Source of the DNA: Planctomyces sp.
Lineage (GTDB): Bacteria; Planctomycetota; Planctomycetia; Planctomycetales; Planctomycetaceae
Length of the DNA: 37,186 bases
Assembly: GCA_002702685.1 (NCBI GenBank)
Contig: PABD01000259.1
Location: forward strand, 1-37,186
Direction of reading: 5' to 3'
Shown here: piece after piece, positions 1 through 8,649 of the stretch
How positions within the stretch are numbered: position 1 is the stretch's first letter
Layout: each line of letters opens with the position of its first letter
The notes under the pieces: generated by a model
Database searches by the model: none
Told to the model about the DNA's origin: nothing
What the model saw: only the letters and a program-made list of their open reading frames with translations
Made by a program: the position numbers and the translations under genes

Positions 1-75
1 GAAGAGCCGGCAACGGAAGAGCCGGCAACGGAAGAGCCGGCAACGGAAGAGCCGGCAACGGAAGAGCCGGCTGCT
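1..75 (+). repeat. 15-bp tandem repeat encoding EEPAT
   Basis: Four perfect copies of GAAGAGCCGGCAACG occupy 1-60, and a fifth diverging copy lies at 61-75. The unit length is a multiple of three, so copy number can change without breaking the frame. The array probably continues upstream of the window. It encodes an acidic, Pro-rich linker ahead of the propeller. Confidence 0.95.
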
Positions 76-1650
76 GAAGAATCGCCCAAGGAAGAAACTG
101 CGGAAGCAGCTCCTGCCGAGGAGGAATCTGTCGAGGTGGCCGCGGTGGATGCCGCAGCTACGGAAGCGAAGAGCGACGAGAAGAAGATCGCGGGCGACTG
201 GCCGACGTGGGGGGGGGACTATTTCCGCAACATGGTCAACTCGACCAAAGGGATCAATCTCGATCTCGGAGCGCAGGACATCAATGAGTCCAACAGCGTG
301 AAATGGACCTCGAACCTCGGTTCTCAGACTTACGGCAACCCGGTCGTCGGCGGTGGCAAAGTCCTCGTCGGTACGAACAACGGTGCCGAATACCGTCCCC
401 AGCACGTTGGGGACCGGGGTGTCGTACTCTGCTTCGATGAAAGTTCGGGCGATATGCTCTGGCAGCTCACGCGCGAGAAACTCGAACAGGGACGCGTCAA
501 CGACTGGCCGGAGCAGGGGATCTGTTCGACTCCCTGTATCGAAGACGGAAAAATGTATGTCGTCACCAACCGGGCCGAGGTCATGTGCGTCGACATGGAA
601 GGTTTCCATGACGGTGAGAACGATGGCCCCTACACGGAAGAAGCCGATACCGAGGAAATGGACGCCGACATCATCTGGTCGCTCGACATGATCAACGACC
701 TGGGTGTCTTCCCGCACAACCTGGCGACGAGCTCACCGCTCATCTACAAGGATCGGATCTTCCTGTTGACCTCGAACGGGGTCGACGAAGCCCACCTGGA
801 GATTCCCGCTCCCCGCGCTCCCTGTTTTCTCTGCATTGATAAGAACTCGGGCGAGGTGATCTGGGAAGACAATACTCCTTTCGACCAGATTCTCCACGGT
901 CAGTGGGGCTCCCCCGCGATTGGGATCGTGAACGATCAGGCCCAGGTTTATTTCCCGGGTGGAGACGGCTGGATTTATGCCTTCGAAGCGGAAGCCGACG
1001 AAGCAAACCTGATATGGAAATTCGATATGAACCCCAAGGATTCCGAATGGATCCTGGGGGGGCGTGGTACTCGTAACGCCATCATTTCGACGCCGGTCTT
1101 CCTCGACAACAGCATCGTCGTCGGTGTCGGGCAGGACCCGGAACACGGCGAAGGGATCGGACACCTTTACCGGATCGACGCCACCAAAACAGGTGACGTG
1201 ACCTCCGTGAACGAAGATGGAACGCCGAACGAAAATTCCGGCGAGATCTGGCATTACGGTGGTGTTGATACCGATGGCGAAGTGACCGGGGAAGAAGGCG
1301 CGGAGGTCTTCCGCCGAACGATCTCCACGGTCGCCATTCACGACGGTCTCGTTTACGCCGCCGACCTCTCGGGACGCCTTCACTGCGTCGACTTCAAGAC
1401 CGGAAAACGGCACTGGGAATACGACCTGTTCGCCGCCGTCTGGGGGTCACCGATGGTCGTTGACGGGAAAGTCCTCATCGGAGATGAAGACGGCGACCTG
1501 GCCATCTTCAACGAAGGCGCGGAGCTCGACGAAGACGCCATCGTGGAATATCGATTCGAGTCGTCAATTTACAGTACGCCGACCATCGCCAACGGGGTCA
1601 TGTACGTCACCGACAGATCGCACCTGTATGCGATTCCGATCATGGATTGA
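1..1650 (+). CDS. Secreted PQQ-type beta-propeller protein, 5' truncated
   Basis: The reading frame is open from the first base, so the start lies before the window; 549 residues are visible. A GTG at 136 is an internal codon, not a convincing start. The first 45 or so residues are a Glu/Pro/Ala/Thr-rich linker that begins with five EEPAT-like units. The rest shows repeated beta-propeller blades with the usual pattern of a hydrophobic strand, a Gly, and a 'tG...W' ending, such as [18 protein letters not shown] and [10 protein letters not shown]. These match PQQ_2/PQQ-like (quinoprotein alcohol dehydrogenase-like) repeats. Pro-Val/Ile-hydrophobic-Asp/Gly-Gly strands ([24 protein letters not shown]) alternate with them. 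I see no heme motif. Planctomycetes encode many such secreted propellers; some bind PQQ and some act only as scaffolds, so an enzymatic role is unproven. A strong terminator follows 40 bases after the stop. Confidence 0.85.
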   Translation, partial: EEPATEEPATEEPATEEPATEEPAAEESPKEETAEAAPAEEESVEVAAVDAAATEAKSDEKKIAGDWPTWGGDYFRNMVNSTKGINLDLGAQDINESNSVKWTSNLGSQTYGNPVVGGGKVLVGTNNGAEYRPQHVGDRGVVLCFDESSGDMLWQLTREKLEQGRVNDWPEQGICSTPCIEDGKMYVVTNRAEVMCVDMEGFHDGENDGPYTEEADTEEMDADIIWSLDMINDLGVFPHNLATSSPLIYKDRIFLLTSNGVDEAHLEIPAPRAPCFLCIDKNSGEVIWEDNTPFDQILHGQWGSPAIGIVNDQAQVYFPGGDGWIYAFEAEADEANLIWKFDMNPKDSEWILGGRGTRNAIISTPVFLDNSIVVGVGQDPEHGEGIGHLYRIDATKTGDVTSVNEDGTPNENSGEIWHYGGVDTDGEVTGEEGAEVFRRTISTVAIHDGLVYAADLSGRLHCVDFKTGKRHWEYDLFAAVWGSPMVVDGKVLIGDEDGDLAIFNEGAELDEDAIVEYRFESSIYSTPTIANGVMYVTDRSHLYAIPIMD

Positions 1651-1689
1651 CGCGCAATAGTCCGACAGAATTGATGTATGAAAATAAGA

Positions 1690-1725
1690 AAGGCCGGAGC
1701 ATTGACTGCTCCGGCCTTCTTTTTG
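1690..1725 (+). terminator. Rho-independent terminator of the propeller gene
   Basis: A perfect 12-bp stem (1690-1701 with 1707-1718) and a 5-base loop are followed by a CTTTTT tract. It lies 40 bases downstream of the propeller gene stop codon. Confidence 0.85.
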
Positions 1726-1760
1726 TCGGCACCGACTGTTTGCTCAGGTTTGGAGTGCAA

Positions 1761-1796
1761 ACAAAAAAAGCCGGATCGACGCGTCGACCCGGCTTC
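1761..1796 (-). terminator. Rho-independent terminator of the Cys-rich protein gene
   Basis: Read on the minus strand, an AAGCCGG/CCGGCTT stem (1768-1774 with 1789-1795) encloses a self-complementary TCGACGCGTCGA core. It runs into seven Us (1762-1768 on the plus strand). It ends the minus-strand gene at 1826-2440, so the two convergent genes each have their own terminator. Confidence 0.8.
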
Positions 1797-1825
1797 GGTT
1801 AAAGCTCTCTAATAGAGCATCATGT

Positions 1826-2440
1826 TCAATCGTCGTAGTCGACTTTCACCACGCCGTCATCGGAGGTGATTTCGACTTCGTATTCGCCGTAGTCGTATTT
1901 GACTTTGGAGCCATGACGGCTGACTTTAACTTCCGGGCAACCGCACGGCGGAACGCAGATTTGCACGAACACACATCCGCGAGGGCAACAGGTGCCGCAG
2001 CTGTTACAGGAATCACAACCACCGCAGGAACCACATGCCGGCGGGCACGGATCCAGCACCGAAACGATTTTCGTGACGGCACAGGGATGGATGTTGTGAC
2101 GGTCTTCCACTTCGACGCAGTGGTACAATTGCATCGGGGCAGCGGACATACCGGAAGAAAGGGCAGGCCCATCCGAGTAAACCGAAGTCGGTTCCTGCGG
2201 GTAGGGGAGCGGTTCCGCCGGAGGTGCATCCGGTGCCTGGAAAGATACGGTCAGCAGTTCAGGTTGTTCCTTCTGCAGGCGGGCTTCTACTTCGTGCGAC
2301 ACGACTTCTTGCGTGCCGGGAACGTAGAAGTAACCGACTTCAGGCGGGACAGGTGTCTTCTGTTTCGATTTGGCCACCGACACTTCGGCACTCACAGCCA
2401 GAAGTGCGGTCACCAGCATGTATGCCAGTAACTTCTTCAT
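1826..2440 (-). CDS. Secreted cysteine-rich protein of unknown function
   Basis: The product has 204 residues. I place the start at the ATG at 2440 rather than at the longer open frame to 2542. It is preceded by AAGGAAGG at good spacing, and it begins a clear signal peptide (MKKLLAYMLVTALLAVSA). Fourteen cysteines lie in the mature part. Six of them (C136, 139, 142, 145, 148, 151) are spaced exactly three residues apart in a Gly/Ser/Asn/Thr-rich stretch. More follow at C152, C156, C162, C166 and C168. The 36 residues after C168 are Cys-free and charged, rich in Lys, Asp, Tyr and Val, and look beta-stranded. The central part (about 60-90) is Pro-rich. I do not recognise a named family. The repeated CxxC spacing could bind metal or form disulfides in an exported structural protein. 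The gene stands alone and has its own terminator. Confidence 0.8.
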   Translation of the reverse strand: MKKLLAYMLVTALLAVSAEVSVAKSKQKTPVPPEVGYFYVPGTQEVVSHEVEARLQKEQPELLTVSFQAPDAPPAEPLPYPQEPTSVYSDGPALSSGMSAAPMQLYHCVEVEDRHNIHPCAVTKIVSVLDPCPPACGSCGGCDSCNSCGTCCPRGCVFVQICVPPCGCPEVKVSRHGSKVKYDYGEYEVEITSDDGVVKVDYDD

Positions 2441-3164
2441 TGATTTATTCCTTCCTTGTGAATTCTTGTCAGGAGTGAATTTCGTGTCTGGTAACGACCC
2501 CATCGAGATCAAGTAGAGCGGATGGTGAGACCTCACTCGCATCAGGACAGAACATCCTCAGCGAGATTCGTGAACCGGATTCCATCAGATTGCAGAACTG
2601 TCTGATCTACTTTGAGATGACAGACGCCGGGCAGGGAATGAATGGAATTCATTCTCTATTGGATTCGTGTGGTCAGTTCTCCCGTCGATGGCTGCTATGG
2701 CCATGTTCACAGAGATCGAACAGGGCAGAGGCATAACAGCAGCGGAGCCAGCGATGGGATGTCTGCTCAAACATATCGCGCCTGCCGAAGCGCGAAAAAG
2801 TTTTTTTGTCGAACCCCTGAATTTGACCGCGAGACTTTTCAGGTTGTTGCGCTCAGTCGAACAGCGCAAGAAAACCGGACCCGATTGCGGTCATCGTGAG
2901 TTCTCGATCGGCAATCTTTCGCTCTTAATGAAGGGGGATGGAAGTTGTAACCAGTTGATGTTTACCGGAGGCAACATGCCTCACATCGGTCGTGTTTTCT
3001 TCCGGAAACATCCTTAACCCGTACTTTGAGCATATCTTCCCCAGCTTACTGCGGGGAACTGTTCAAATTGGTGGTTCACCAAAAGTTTGTAATTTGTCCG
3101 CGACCCGGGAGAAAACGGTTTCGATGGCGGAACACGGTTTCATAAACTGGGAGGGGTAGGTTTT
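2441..3164. other. Gene-poor gap with no convincing CDS
   Basis: About 0.7 kb separates the Cys-rich gene from the promoter at 3165. Both strands have short open frames (for example 2667-3017 plus and 2585-2869 minus). None has a ribosome binding site, a signal peptide or a recognisable motif, and their composition is unlike neighbouring genes. The only structure I note is the inverted repeat at 2636-2654. The segment may hold the upstream regulatory region of the Cys-rich gene. Confidence 0.5.
2636..2654. repeat. Perfect 8-bp inverted repeat
   Basis: GAATGAAT and ATTCATTC are separated by GGA. It lies about 200 bases upstream of the start of the minus-strand Cys-rich gene. It could be an operator, but only the sequence symmetry supports that. 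Confidence 0.4.
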
Positions 3165-3194
3165 TTGTGTCACCTGCACGAGCTGTGCTACAAT
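3165..3194 (+). promoter_or_regulatory. Sigma-70-like promoter for the cytochrome lipoprotein gene
   Basis: A TTGTGT (3165-3170) and a TACAAT (3189-3194) are spaced by 18 bases. Transcription would start near 3201, about 70 bases before the ATG at 3272. This also argues against the upstream GTG at 3167, which falls inside the -35 element. Confidence 0.45.
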
Positions 3195-3271
3195 TCGGGG
3201 GCCGGATCCTTGACGGGCGTATCGGTAGCTGCTTACTTATAGATGCGTCCCATATTGCGACCAATTTTCTC

Positions 3272-4390
3272 ATGGATGTGAATTTGAAACGGTTTATCCA
3301 CCACAATCAGGCCCGGTGGACTGTCCTCCTGTTTTGTCTGATGATCATTCCAGGCTGCGGGGGTGAGTCCACGCCCCCGACGACCGCGAACCCGGTCCCT
3401 CCGGCTAACGCTCCGACTCCTGCCGCTGAAGCCGTTCCGTCCACCGCTGTTTCCGCCTCCAACAAGATGCCTGAAGGTGTCACCATTGATGAGGCGGGAA
3501 AGAAAAAACTCGACGATATTCCGTATGATATCTGGTTCGAAAAGCCGCTGTCATTGATCAAACCGACCGATATGGAGTCTCCGCAATCAGCCTCGAGCCC
3601 AGCCGCATCGACCGCATCGATGGCCGTGGCACCGAATGAACGCGCCCCCGCCAATTCAACGGTTCCCGCCGTTGCGGAAGAGAGTACGAATGATGGCGAA
3701 TGGGACGAACTGGTCACACCGGCGATTCTTGAAGAAGAAGTCACTCGTATTTCGATCAGCCTCACGTCGTATCTGAACCAACTGGCGAGCTTCAATCGGT
3801 CGCGAAATGAGATTGCCGAAGAGGCCGAGGCTCTGATCGCCGCCGCGCTGGTCGCCTCGCGATTGAACGCGGATCTCCGCTGGAAAAACCAGACGCTGGT
3901 ACTCGCCGATTGCGGAGAACGATTGGTCAAACAATCCAAAGAGTCGGGGCGGGCTTCGTTCAATGCCGCGCAGATACCGCTTCAACAGGTGCGGTCCGTG
4001 TTAAATGGGGAAACTGTCAATCTGGAGGCGGAGCCTGACGCGAACTCGGATTTCAGTGATCGGGTCGATCGCGGCGCGATCATGTATCGCATGGAAAGCG
4101 CATTCGAATGGCTGGCCACAAACATTGACGCCGCGAATAAACTCGAGACCGAACAGAAAACCGCCGAACGCGAAACCGCCATCCTGGCGATGCTGGGGAA
4201 GATCATCGGCGAACCGGGCTATCCTTACGCCGAAGAAGCCGGTTATCATGAAGAGGCTGCTGGTTTTGTCACCTCGTCACTCGAAATGAAGTCAGCGGTT
4301 CTCAATAAAGACTTTGATCAATTTGTGACGAAACGTGATCGTCTCGAAAAACATTGCGCTGACTGTCACGCCAATTATCGATTTGAATAA
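3272..4390 (+). CDS. Lipoprotein with class II (c'-like) cytochrome C-terminus
   Basis: The product has 372 residues. The ATG at 3272 gives a lipoprotein signal (basic N-terminus, hydrophobic core, then IPGC with the lipidated Cys at 29). The longer open frame to 3167 would bury that signal. Residues 30-75 are a Pro/Ala/Thr-rich linker. The second half is helical. The protein ends with KHCADCHANYRFE, a CxxCH heme site (C362, C365, H366) six residues from the C-terminus. That placement, in a helical domain, is characteristic of class II cytochromes (c', c556), where one heme is bound by the last helix of a four-helix bundle. The function is therefore probably electron transfer or gas/redox sensing at a membrane surface. 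The S1C protease gene starts 44 bases downstream on the same strand, and the two are likely co-transcribed. No good Shine-Dalgarno is visible. Confidence 0.75.
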   Translation: MDVNLKRFIHHNQARWTVLLFCLMIIPGCGGESTPPTTANPVPPANAPTPAAEAVPSTAVSASNKMPEGVTIDEAGKKKLDDIPYDIWFEKPLSLIKPTDMESPQSASSPAASTASMAVAPNERAPANSTVPAVAEESTNDGEWDELVTPAILEEEVTRISISLTSYLNQLASFNRSRNEIAEEAEALIAAALVASRLNADLRWKNQTLVLADCGERLVKQSKESGRASFNAAQIPLQQVRSVLNGETVNLEAEPDANSDFSDRVDRGAIMYRMESAFEWLATNIDAANKLETEQKTAERETAILAMLGKIIGEPGYPYAEEAGYHEEAAGFVTSSLEMKSAVLNKDFDQFVTKRDRLEKHCADCHANYRFE

Positions 4391-4434
4391 ACTCCGCGAC
4401 TCGGGGTTCAGGATAGACAGGAATTTATTTCCAG

Positions 4435-5403
4435 ATGAGTTCAACCGCGACACGATTTCGAATTATATCAGCCGCCTTCCTCCTGCCGTTCCTGCTTCCG
4501 ACCACCGGGATGTCGGCGGAAGTGGTGGAATTGCGGTCCGGGCACAAGATCATGGGCGATGTTCTCAAAGCGGATACCTCGCTGCTCTACGTCGATATCG
4601 GTGTGGACGTGCTGAAAATCCCGATGGAGGAAGTCAAATCACGACGGCCGGTCGAGCAGGAAGAAAAAATCGAAGAAGTCAAAGGCCAGACGGAAACGGA
4701 AAGCCTGTATATGACGGCCACGCTTCCGGACAAAGGCCTCAAGGAACTGGTCGAACAATTCGGAAAAGGGGTCGTCCTGATTGAAACCCCCAGCGGCCTC
4801 GGTTCCGGGTTTATCATCAACGAAGATGGCTACTGCATCACGAATTACCACGTCGTCGAACAGGAGACACGCGTTGCCGTCACCCTGTTTCAACGTAACG
4901 AGCGAAACGAGTTCGCCCGACAACGAATCTCGGATGTGAAGATTCTGGCTCTCAATCCTTACTTCGATCTCGCCCTGTTACAGATTCCGAAACGGGAAGG
5001 GATACCATTTCACCCCGTCTATATCGCAGAGTCCGAAGACTACCGCGAAGGAGACGATGTTTTCGCGATCGGCAATCCGCACGGTCTCGAACGATCCGTT
5101 TCTCAGGGGATCGTCAGTACGCGGAATCGAAACTTTCAGGGCATCGTCTATATCCAGACGACAGCACAGATCAACCCGGGCAACTCGGGAGGCCCTCTCT
5201 TCAACGAACGTGGAGAGGTAATGGGCGTCACCAACATGAAACTGCAGTTCGCCGAAGGGCTCGGTTTCGCAATTCCCGTTGCGTATCTGAAGCACTTTCT
5301 TGATAATTATGATGCGTTTGCGTTCGACGAAAAGAATCCGAACACCGGGTACCACTATCTCGATCCACCTGAACGGACCGATTTCGGTGAACTTCCCCGA
5401 TGA
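4435..5403 (+). CDS. Secreted S1C (HtrA-like) serine protease without PDZ domain
   Basis: The product has 322 residues. A signal peptide is followed by a short domain (about 29-70, [18 protein letters not shown]...) that looks like a small beta-barrel. A trypsin-like domain then runs from about 105 to 305. The catalytic triad is complete: H139 in TNYHVV, D178 in FDLALLQ and S251 in GNSGGPLF. The oxyanion region and the 'GLGFAIPV' strand also fit HtrA/DegP proteases. Unlike DegP or DegS there is no PDZ domain; the protein ends about 20 residues after the protease fold. It is probably an envelope or periplasmic protease. It follows the cytochrome lipoprotein by 44 bases, which suggests a shared transcript and perhaps a redox or stress link. 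Confidence 0.88.
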   Translation: MSSTATRFRIISAAFLLPFLLPTTGMSAEVVELRSGHKIMGDVLKADTSLLYVDIGVDVLKIPMEEVKSRRPVEQEEKIEEVKGQTETESLYMTATLPDKGLKELVEQFGKGVVLIETPSGLGSGFIINEDGYCITNYHVVEQETRVAVTLFQRNERNEFARQRISDVKILALNPYFDLALLQIPKREGIPFHPVYIAESEDYREGDDVFAIGNPHGLERSVSQGIVSTRNRNFQGIVYIQTTAQINPGNSGGPLFNERGEVMGVTNMKLQFAEGLGFAIPVAYLKHFLDNYDAFAFDEKNPNTGYHYLDPPERTDFGELPR

Positions 5404-5470
5404 AGGTTTCCGTAAATTCCCTTTAAGGATCTAAGGGCGCCCACGAATAAGATCGAGTAACCCCGATCCC

Positions 5471-5490
5471 CCCAACCAGACCCAACCAGA
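5471..5490. repeat. Tandem duplication of a 10-mer
   Basis: CCCAACCAGA occurs twice without a gap, in the region upstream of the gene at 5667. It could be a paired regulator site or a chance slippage duplication. Confidence 0.4.
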
Positions 5491-5494
5491 TAAG

Positions 5495-5524
5495 TTATCA
5501 TTACCATTTACCTGTCACTATAAG
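5495..5524 (+). promoter_or_regulatory. Possible sigma-70-like promoter upstream of 5667
   Basis: TTATCA (5495-5500) and TATAAG (5519-5524) are 18 bases apart. The leader would be about 135 bases. A second -35-like TTGACC lies at 5611-5616 but lacks a good -10. Confidence 0.3.
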
Positions 5525-5622
5525 GCCGATGCGGAAGGGCTGTTTTCCTGACGGAGCATGAAGCAGAATCGGGATTGTTTGTCTCTGCTATCGTGAATGT
5601 AAAGTTGTTTTTGACCAACTCA

Positions 5623-5634
5623 TTCAGGCCTGAA
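5623..5634. promoter_or_regulatory. Perfect 12-bp palindrome upstream of 5667
   Basis: TTCAGGCCTGAA lies 32 bases before the ATG and directly after a TTGACC. It could be an operator; nothing identifies the regulator. Confidence 0.3.
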
Positions 5635-5666
5635 CATTTTCAATGTAACCCAGATTGGATACTAAC

Positions 5667-7385
5667 ATGAGCTTGCGAGATTTCCCTTCTCCGAAAAAAG
5701 CACTCCTGAGCAGCGTCGCTGTCCTGCTCGTTTGTGCTCAGACAGTGTTGGCGGCGGATGCGACCACACTCGACCAACGTCTTCCTGACAAGACCTACGC
5801 GTATATCTCCGTTCCCAATGTCGAAACGCTCAAAGAGAAGTATAAGGAAACCAAGTTCTATGCCCTCACCCAGGAGGAGGGGGTTCAGGAATTCTGTACT
5901 CAACTGACCGATCTCGTCAACACCGCGATTGAACCGAAAATCAACATGACCGTGGATGACCTGAACTCGATTCTGTCGGGTGAGGTTTCGTTCTCGGTCT
6001 TCAAGCCGAGTGAAAAACCGCTGGCGATGCTGCTGGCGGTCGAATTCGGCGACAGCCGCGAGAAGGTCGACTCGCTCATCGAAAAAGCGACGAGTGCCGC
6101 GGAAGCCGAAGGATCTGAAATTGTCGAAGAAGAATACGCCGGTGCCACGCTGAACATCGTCGAAGTTCCCGGATCCGATCCGAGTGTGCCTGTCGAGCAG
6201 AACGTCGTGTTCTGTATCAAAGACAGCACGTTCATGGTTTCGAACAGCACCAACGGCGTCAAAGATATCCTCGATTCCTGGGAGGGCCGCGAAGAAGGCT
6301 CGTTCCGGTCCAGCCCGGTTTACTCGCAGGTGCTTGAACAGTGTGTCACCGATTCCGGTACGTCGATGTTCAATCTGTTCGTTGATCCGATCTCACTGTT
6401 GAAAGCGATCGCGACCTCGGCCGGCAATCAGGGAATGCAGTTGCAGTTCGGACTGGCGATGCTGGAACCGCTCGGACTGGGAAATCTCAAAGGAATCGGA
6501 TCCTGTTCGGAAATGATGGTCGACGACTTTGAAACCATCAGCCGCACGCTGTTCTACCTCGACTCAGCACCAAGCGGTCTCTTGAACGTACTCAAGTTCC
6601 CGGCCACGGCTCAGAAGCCGGCTGACTGGGTGCCCGCCGAAGCGGGTTCGTTCCAGGCATTCAACTGGGACGCTCAGTCCGCTTACAGCGCGATCGTGCA
6701 GTTGATCGACAGCTTCCAGCCACCTGGAACAGCCGAAGCGATGATTGAAGGAATGGCCCAGCAGCCCGATGGTCCCGGTGTCCACATCAAGAAAGACATC
6801 ATCGATCAACTCTCTGGCGACATTCAGTTCTTCACGATGGCTGGTGAAGGCGAAGGAATCGAAAGCCTGCAGAGCCTCGTCGTCTTCGGTGCGGAAGTGA
6901 ACGATGAGGAAGTCATGAAAGACGTTCTCGTTCGCGTTTCGGAAAGCCCCGGTTTCCCGGCGGAAGCCCGCGAGTTCCAGGGAACCACCATCTATGAGAT
7001 GGTGAACCAGAATCCGGCCGCTCCGACGGTTGCCTTCGGCGTCGCGAAAGGGTACTTCCTGTTCGCCACGGAAGTGCAGATGCTCGAGCAGGTCATTCGC
7101 GGCATCGCCGCTGCAGACAGCCTCGCGGAAAGCGAATCGTACAAAAAGCTGGCGGCTCATTTCCCCGCGGAAACCTCGATCATCGGCTACACCGATCCCC
7201 GCAGCCAGATCAAACCGGTTTACGAAAACCTGCGGTCAGGCGATCTGGGCGCGTTGATCCCGCAGCTTGACTTCTCGGTTCTTCCTCCGTTCGAGGAGAT
7301 CGAACAGTACTTCGGCAATTCGGCCTCTTACACCGTGCCGGTCGAAAACGGTGCGATGATGGTACAGTACCAGCTGAAAGACTGA
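5667..7385 (+). CDS. Large secreted protein of unknown function
   Basis: The product has 572 residues. I chose the ATG at 5667; the open frame extends only four codons further, to a TTG. The N-terminus is a signal peptide ending near VLAADA. The mature protein is acidic and has no transmembrane segment. Its organisation resembles planctomycete DUF3352-type proteins: an opening 'LPDKTYAYISVPNVETLKE' segment, alternating strands and helices, and a second half that repeats the same kind of fold (IKKDIIDQLSGDIQFFTM..., then VAFGVAKGYFLFATE). I am not certain of the family. I see no catalytic motif or Cys pairs. It is monocistronic, ending at a bidirectional terminator shared with the opposing aminotransferase gene. 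Confidence 0.8.
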   Translation: MSLRDFPSPKKALLSSVAVLLVCAQTVLAADATTLDQRLPDKTYAYISVPNVETLKEKYKETKFYALTQEEGVQEFCTQLTDLVNTAIEPKINMTVDDLNSILSGEVSFSVFKPSEKPLAMLLAVEFGDSREKVDSLIEKATSAAEAEGSEIVEEEYAGATLNIVEVPGSDPSVPVEQNVVFCIKDSTFMVSNSTNGVKDILDSWEGREEGSFRSSPVYSQVLEQCVTDSGTSMFNLFVDPISLLKAIATSAGNQGMQLQFGLAMLEPLGLGNLKGIGSCSEMMVDDFETISRTLFYLDSAPSGLLNVLKFPATAQKPADWVPAEAGSFQAFNWDAQSAYSAIVQLIDSFQPPGTAEAMIEGMAQQPDGPGVHIKKDIIDQLSGDIQFFTMAGEGEGIESLQSLVVFGAEVNDEEVMKDVLVRVSESPGFPAEAREFQGTTIYEMVNQNPAAPTVAFGVAKGYFLFATEVQMLEQVIRGIAAADSLAESESYKKLAAHFPAETSIIGYTDPRSQIKPVYENLRSGDLGALIPQLDFSVLPPFEEIEQYFGNSASYTVPVENGAMMVQYQLKD

Positions 7386-7425
7386 CTCAGCATCGACTGA
7401 TCGAGATATCAGTCTGAAGCAATAC

Positions 7426-7466
7426 AAAAAGGGGCGGGAAACAGTTTGTTTCTCGTCCCTTTTTTA
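7426..7466. terminator. Bidirectional rho-independent terminator
   Basis: A 12-bp stem with two G-U pairs (7431-7442 with 7448-7459) and a 5-base loop is flanked by AAAAA at 7426-7430 and TTTTTT at 7460-7465. It can end both the plus-strand gene at 5667-7385 and the minus-strand gene at 7501-8448. Confidence 0.85.
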
Positions 7467-7500
7467 TGTGCGGTTGAATTTACCGAAGCGGTGGAAAGCT

Positions 7501-8448
7501 TCAGGCATGAGCGTGAGTAGAATAGCGCCGGATGGCTCCAGCCTGAATCTGCTCGAAAATATCAAAGCCAACCATTTCGCTCCAAGCCTGTTGCAACTGC
7601 CGGACGACCGGCCCGGGTTTCCCGGTTCCGATCGGCAGTTGGTTGATCTTAGTGACCGGCATGACGCAATAAGGAGTCGTTGTCGTCATCGCTTCGTCGG
7701 CGTTAATCGCCTGGAATGCCTGAAAGTCCCGGACTTCGACGGGGATCCCCAGTTTCTCGGCAAGCTCAATCACGACTTGACGACTGACGCCCGGCAGCGT
7801 ATTTCGCAGTGTCGGCGAGACGATCTTTCCCTGCTCGACAATCAGGAAGTTGGATCCGCTGGTTTCCGTGACATTACCGTCAAGATCAAGCAGGAGGGCA
7901 GCTGCTTCCGGGTCGACCTTTCTCGCTTCGAGGTCGGCCAGATAGTAGTGCATGCGGCTGCGGTACTTCATGTTGGGATGATAGCATTGCGGGGGTACAT
8001 GACGGGTCGACGCAATGACCAGGTGTGAACCTGTTTCCATCTTCTTCGCCCAGTATTCGAACGGCAGCGGGAAGGTGTGAGCACATAGTGTCGGCGTCAG
8101 GTTTGCTCCCATGGCCGCTCCCCCCGCGTACATGCGGTTCTCTCCCGGTGTGACGAAAATCACCAGGCCGAGTTCATCTTTCTGATCGATCAATCCGCAG
8201 TTGTGTGCGACCAGTTCCGTCACTTTCGCCGACAGTTCGGATTTGGAATGGCCCGTATCGAACTGCATGTATTTCATCGACCGGTACAATCGATCGAGAT
8301 GTTCGTCGAGGCGAAAGAGTGAATGTCGAAACGTACGCACCATCTCCGTCACAGTTGCTCCCAGCACAATTCCCTGGTCGAAGATATTGAGGTGTGCCCG
8401 GGATGCGGGGATCATCTCCCCTTTGAGGTAGACGAGAGGTTCAGTCAT
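7501..8448 (-). CDS. Class IV PLP aminotransferase (IlvE/D-amino-acid transaminase type)
   Basis: The product has 315 residues. The ATG at 8448 starts MTEPLVYLKGEMIPAS, which aligns with the usual first strand of class IV enzymes; the longer frame to 8529 adds an unrelated tail. Family hallmarks are LNIFDQGIVLGATVTEMVRTF near residues 20-40, the PLP lysine (K161 in PNMKYRSRMHYY), the LDLDGNVTETSGSNFLIV segment, and the TTTTPYCVMPVTKIN loop. The family includes branched-chain aminotransferase, D-amino-acid aminotransferase and aminodeoxychorismate lyase. The sequence by eye does not choose between them, although the substrate-loop context is closest to an IlvE-like enzyme. The gene is divergent from the glycosyltransferase at 8650, and about 200 bases hold both promoters. 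Its Shine-Dalgarno is weak. Confidence 0.85.
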   Translation of the reverse strand: MTEPLVYLKGEMIPASRAHLNIFDQGIVLGATVTEMVRTFRHSLFRLDEHLDRLYRSMKYMQFDTGHSKSELSAKVTELVAHNCGLIDQKDELGLVIFVTPGENRMYAGGAAMGANLTPTLCAHTFPLPFEYWAKKMETGSHLVIASTRHVPPQCYHPNMKYRSRMHYYLADLEARKVDPEAAALLLDLDGNVTETSGSNFLIVEQGKIVSPTLRNTLPGVSRQVVIELAEKLGIPVEVRDFQAFQAINADEAMTTTTPYCVMPVTKINQLPIGTGKPGPVVRQLQQAWSEMVGFDIFEQIQAGAIRRYSTHAHA

Positions 8449-8649
8449 GTTGTAGGGCCTCAAAATATATTGGAACACACTGTTCAAAAGAAGGAGCCGA
8501 TTGAGAACAGCACTCTGTTGTATCAGCAAACGGACCCTCGAACAAACGATCGCCTCGGCCTCGGAGGAAAAAGGTTGGGACGCACCGGTTCCGATTGCTA
8601 CAGTAGGGACGAAATATCCTCTACAGGTTCGTTAATCCGGAGGTTCTGC

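Noticed and set aside
1-75. CRISPR-like array at the window start
   Set aside because: The repeats are 15 bp, contiguous and in frame within a coding region, with no spacers.
1913-2431. Plus-strand open frame across the Cys-rich gene
   Set aside because: The minus-strand frame has a signal peptide, a ribosome binding site and a terminator; the plus-strand one has none.
2667-3017. Plus-strand open frame in the 0.8-kb gap, with a GGAGG-like sequence before a late ATG
   Set aside because: Its start lacks a ribosome binding site, the translation shows no family pattern, and the late ATG gives only 13 residues.
8323-8649. N-terminal extension of the glycosyltransferase to 8323
   Set aside because: It is antisense to the aminotransferase start and has no hydrophobic pattern, while the TTG at 8650 has a good GGAGG.
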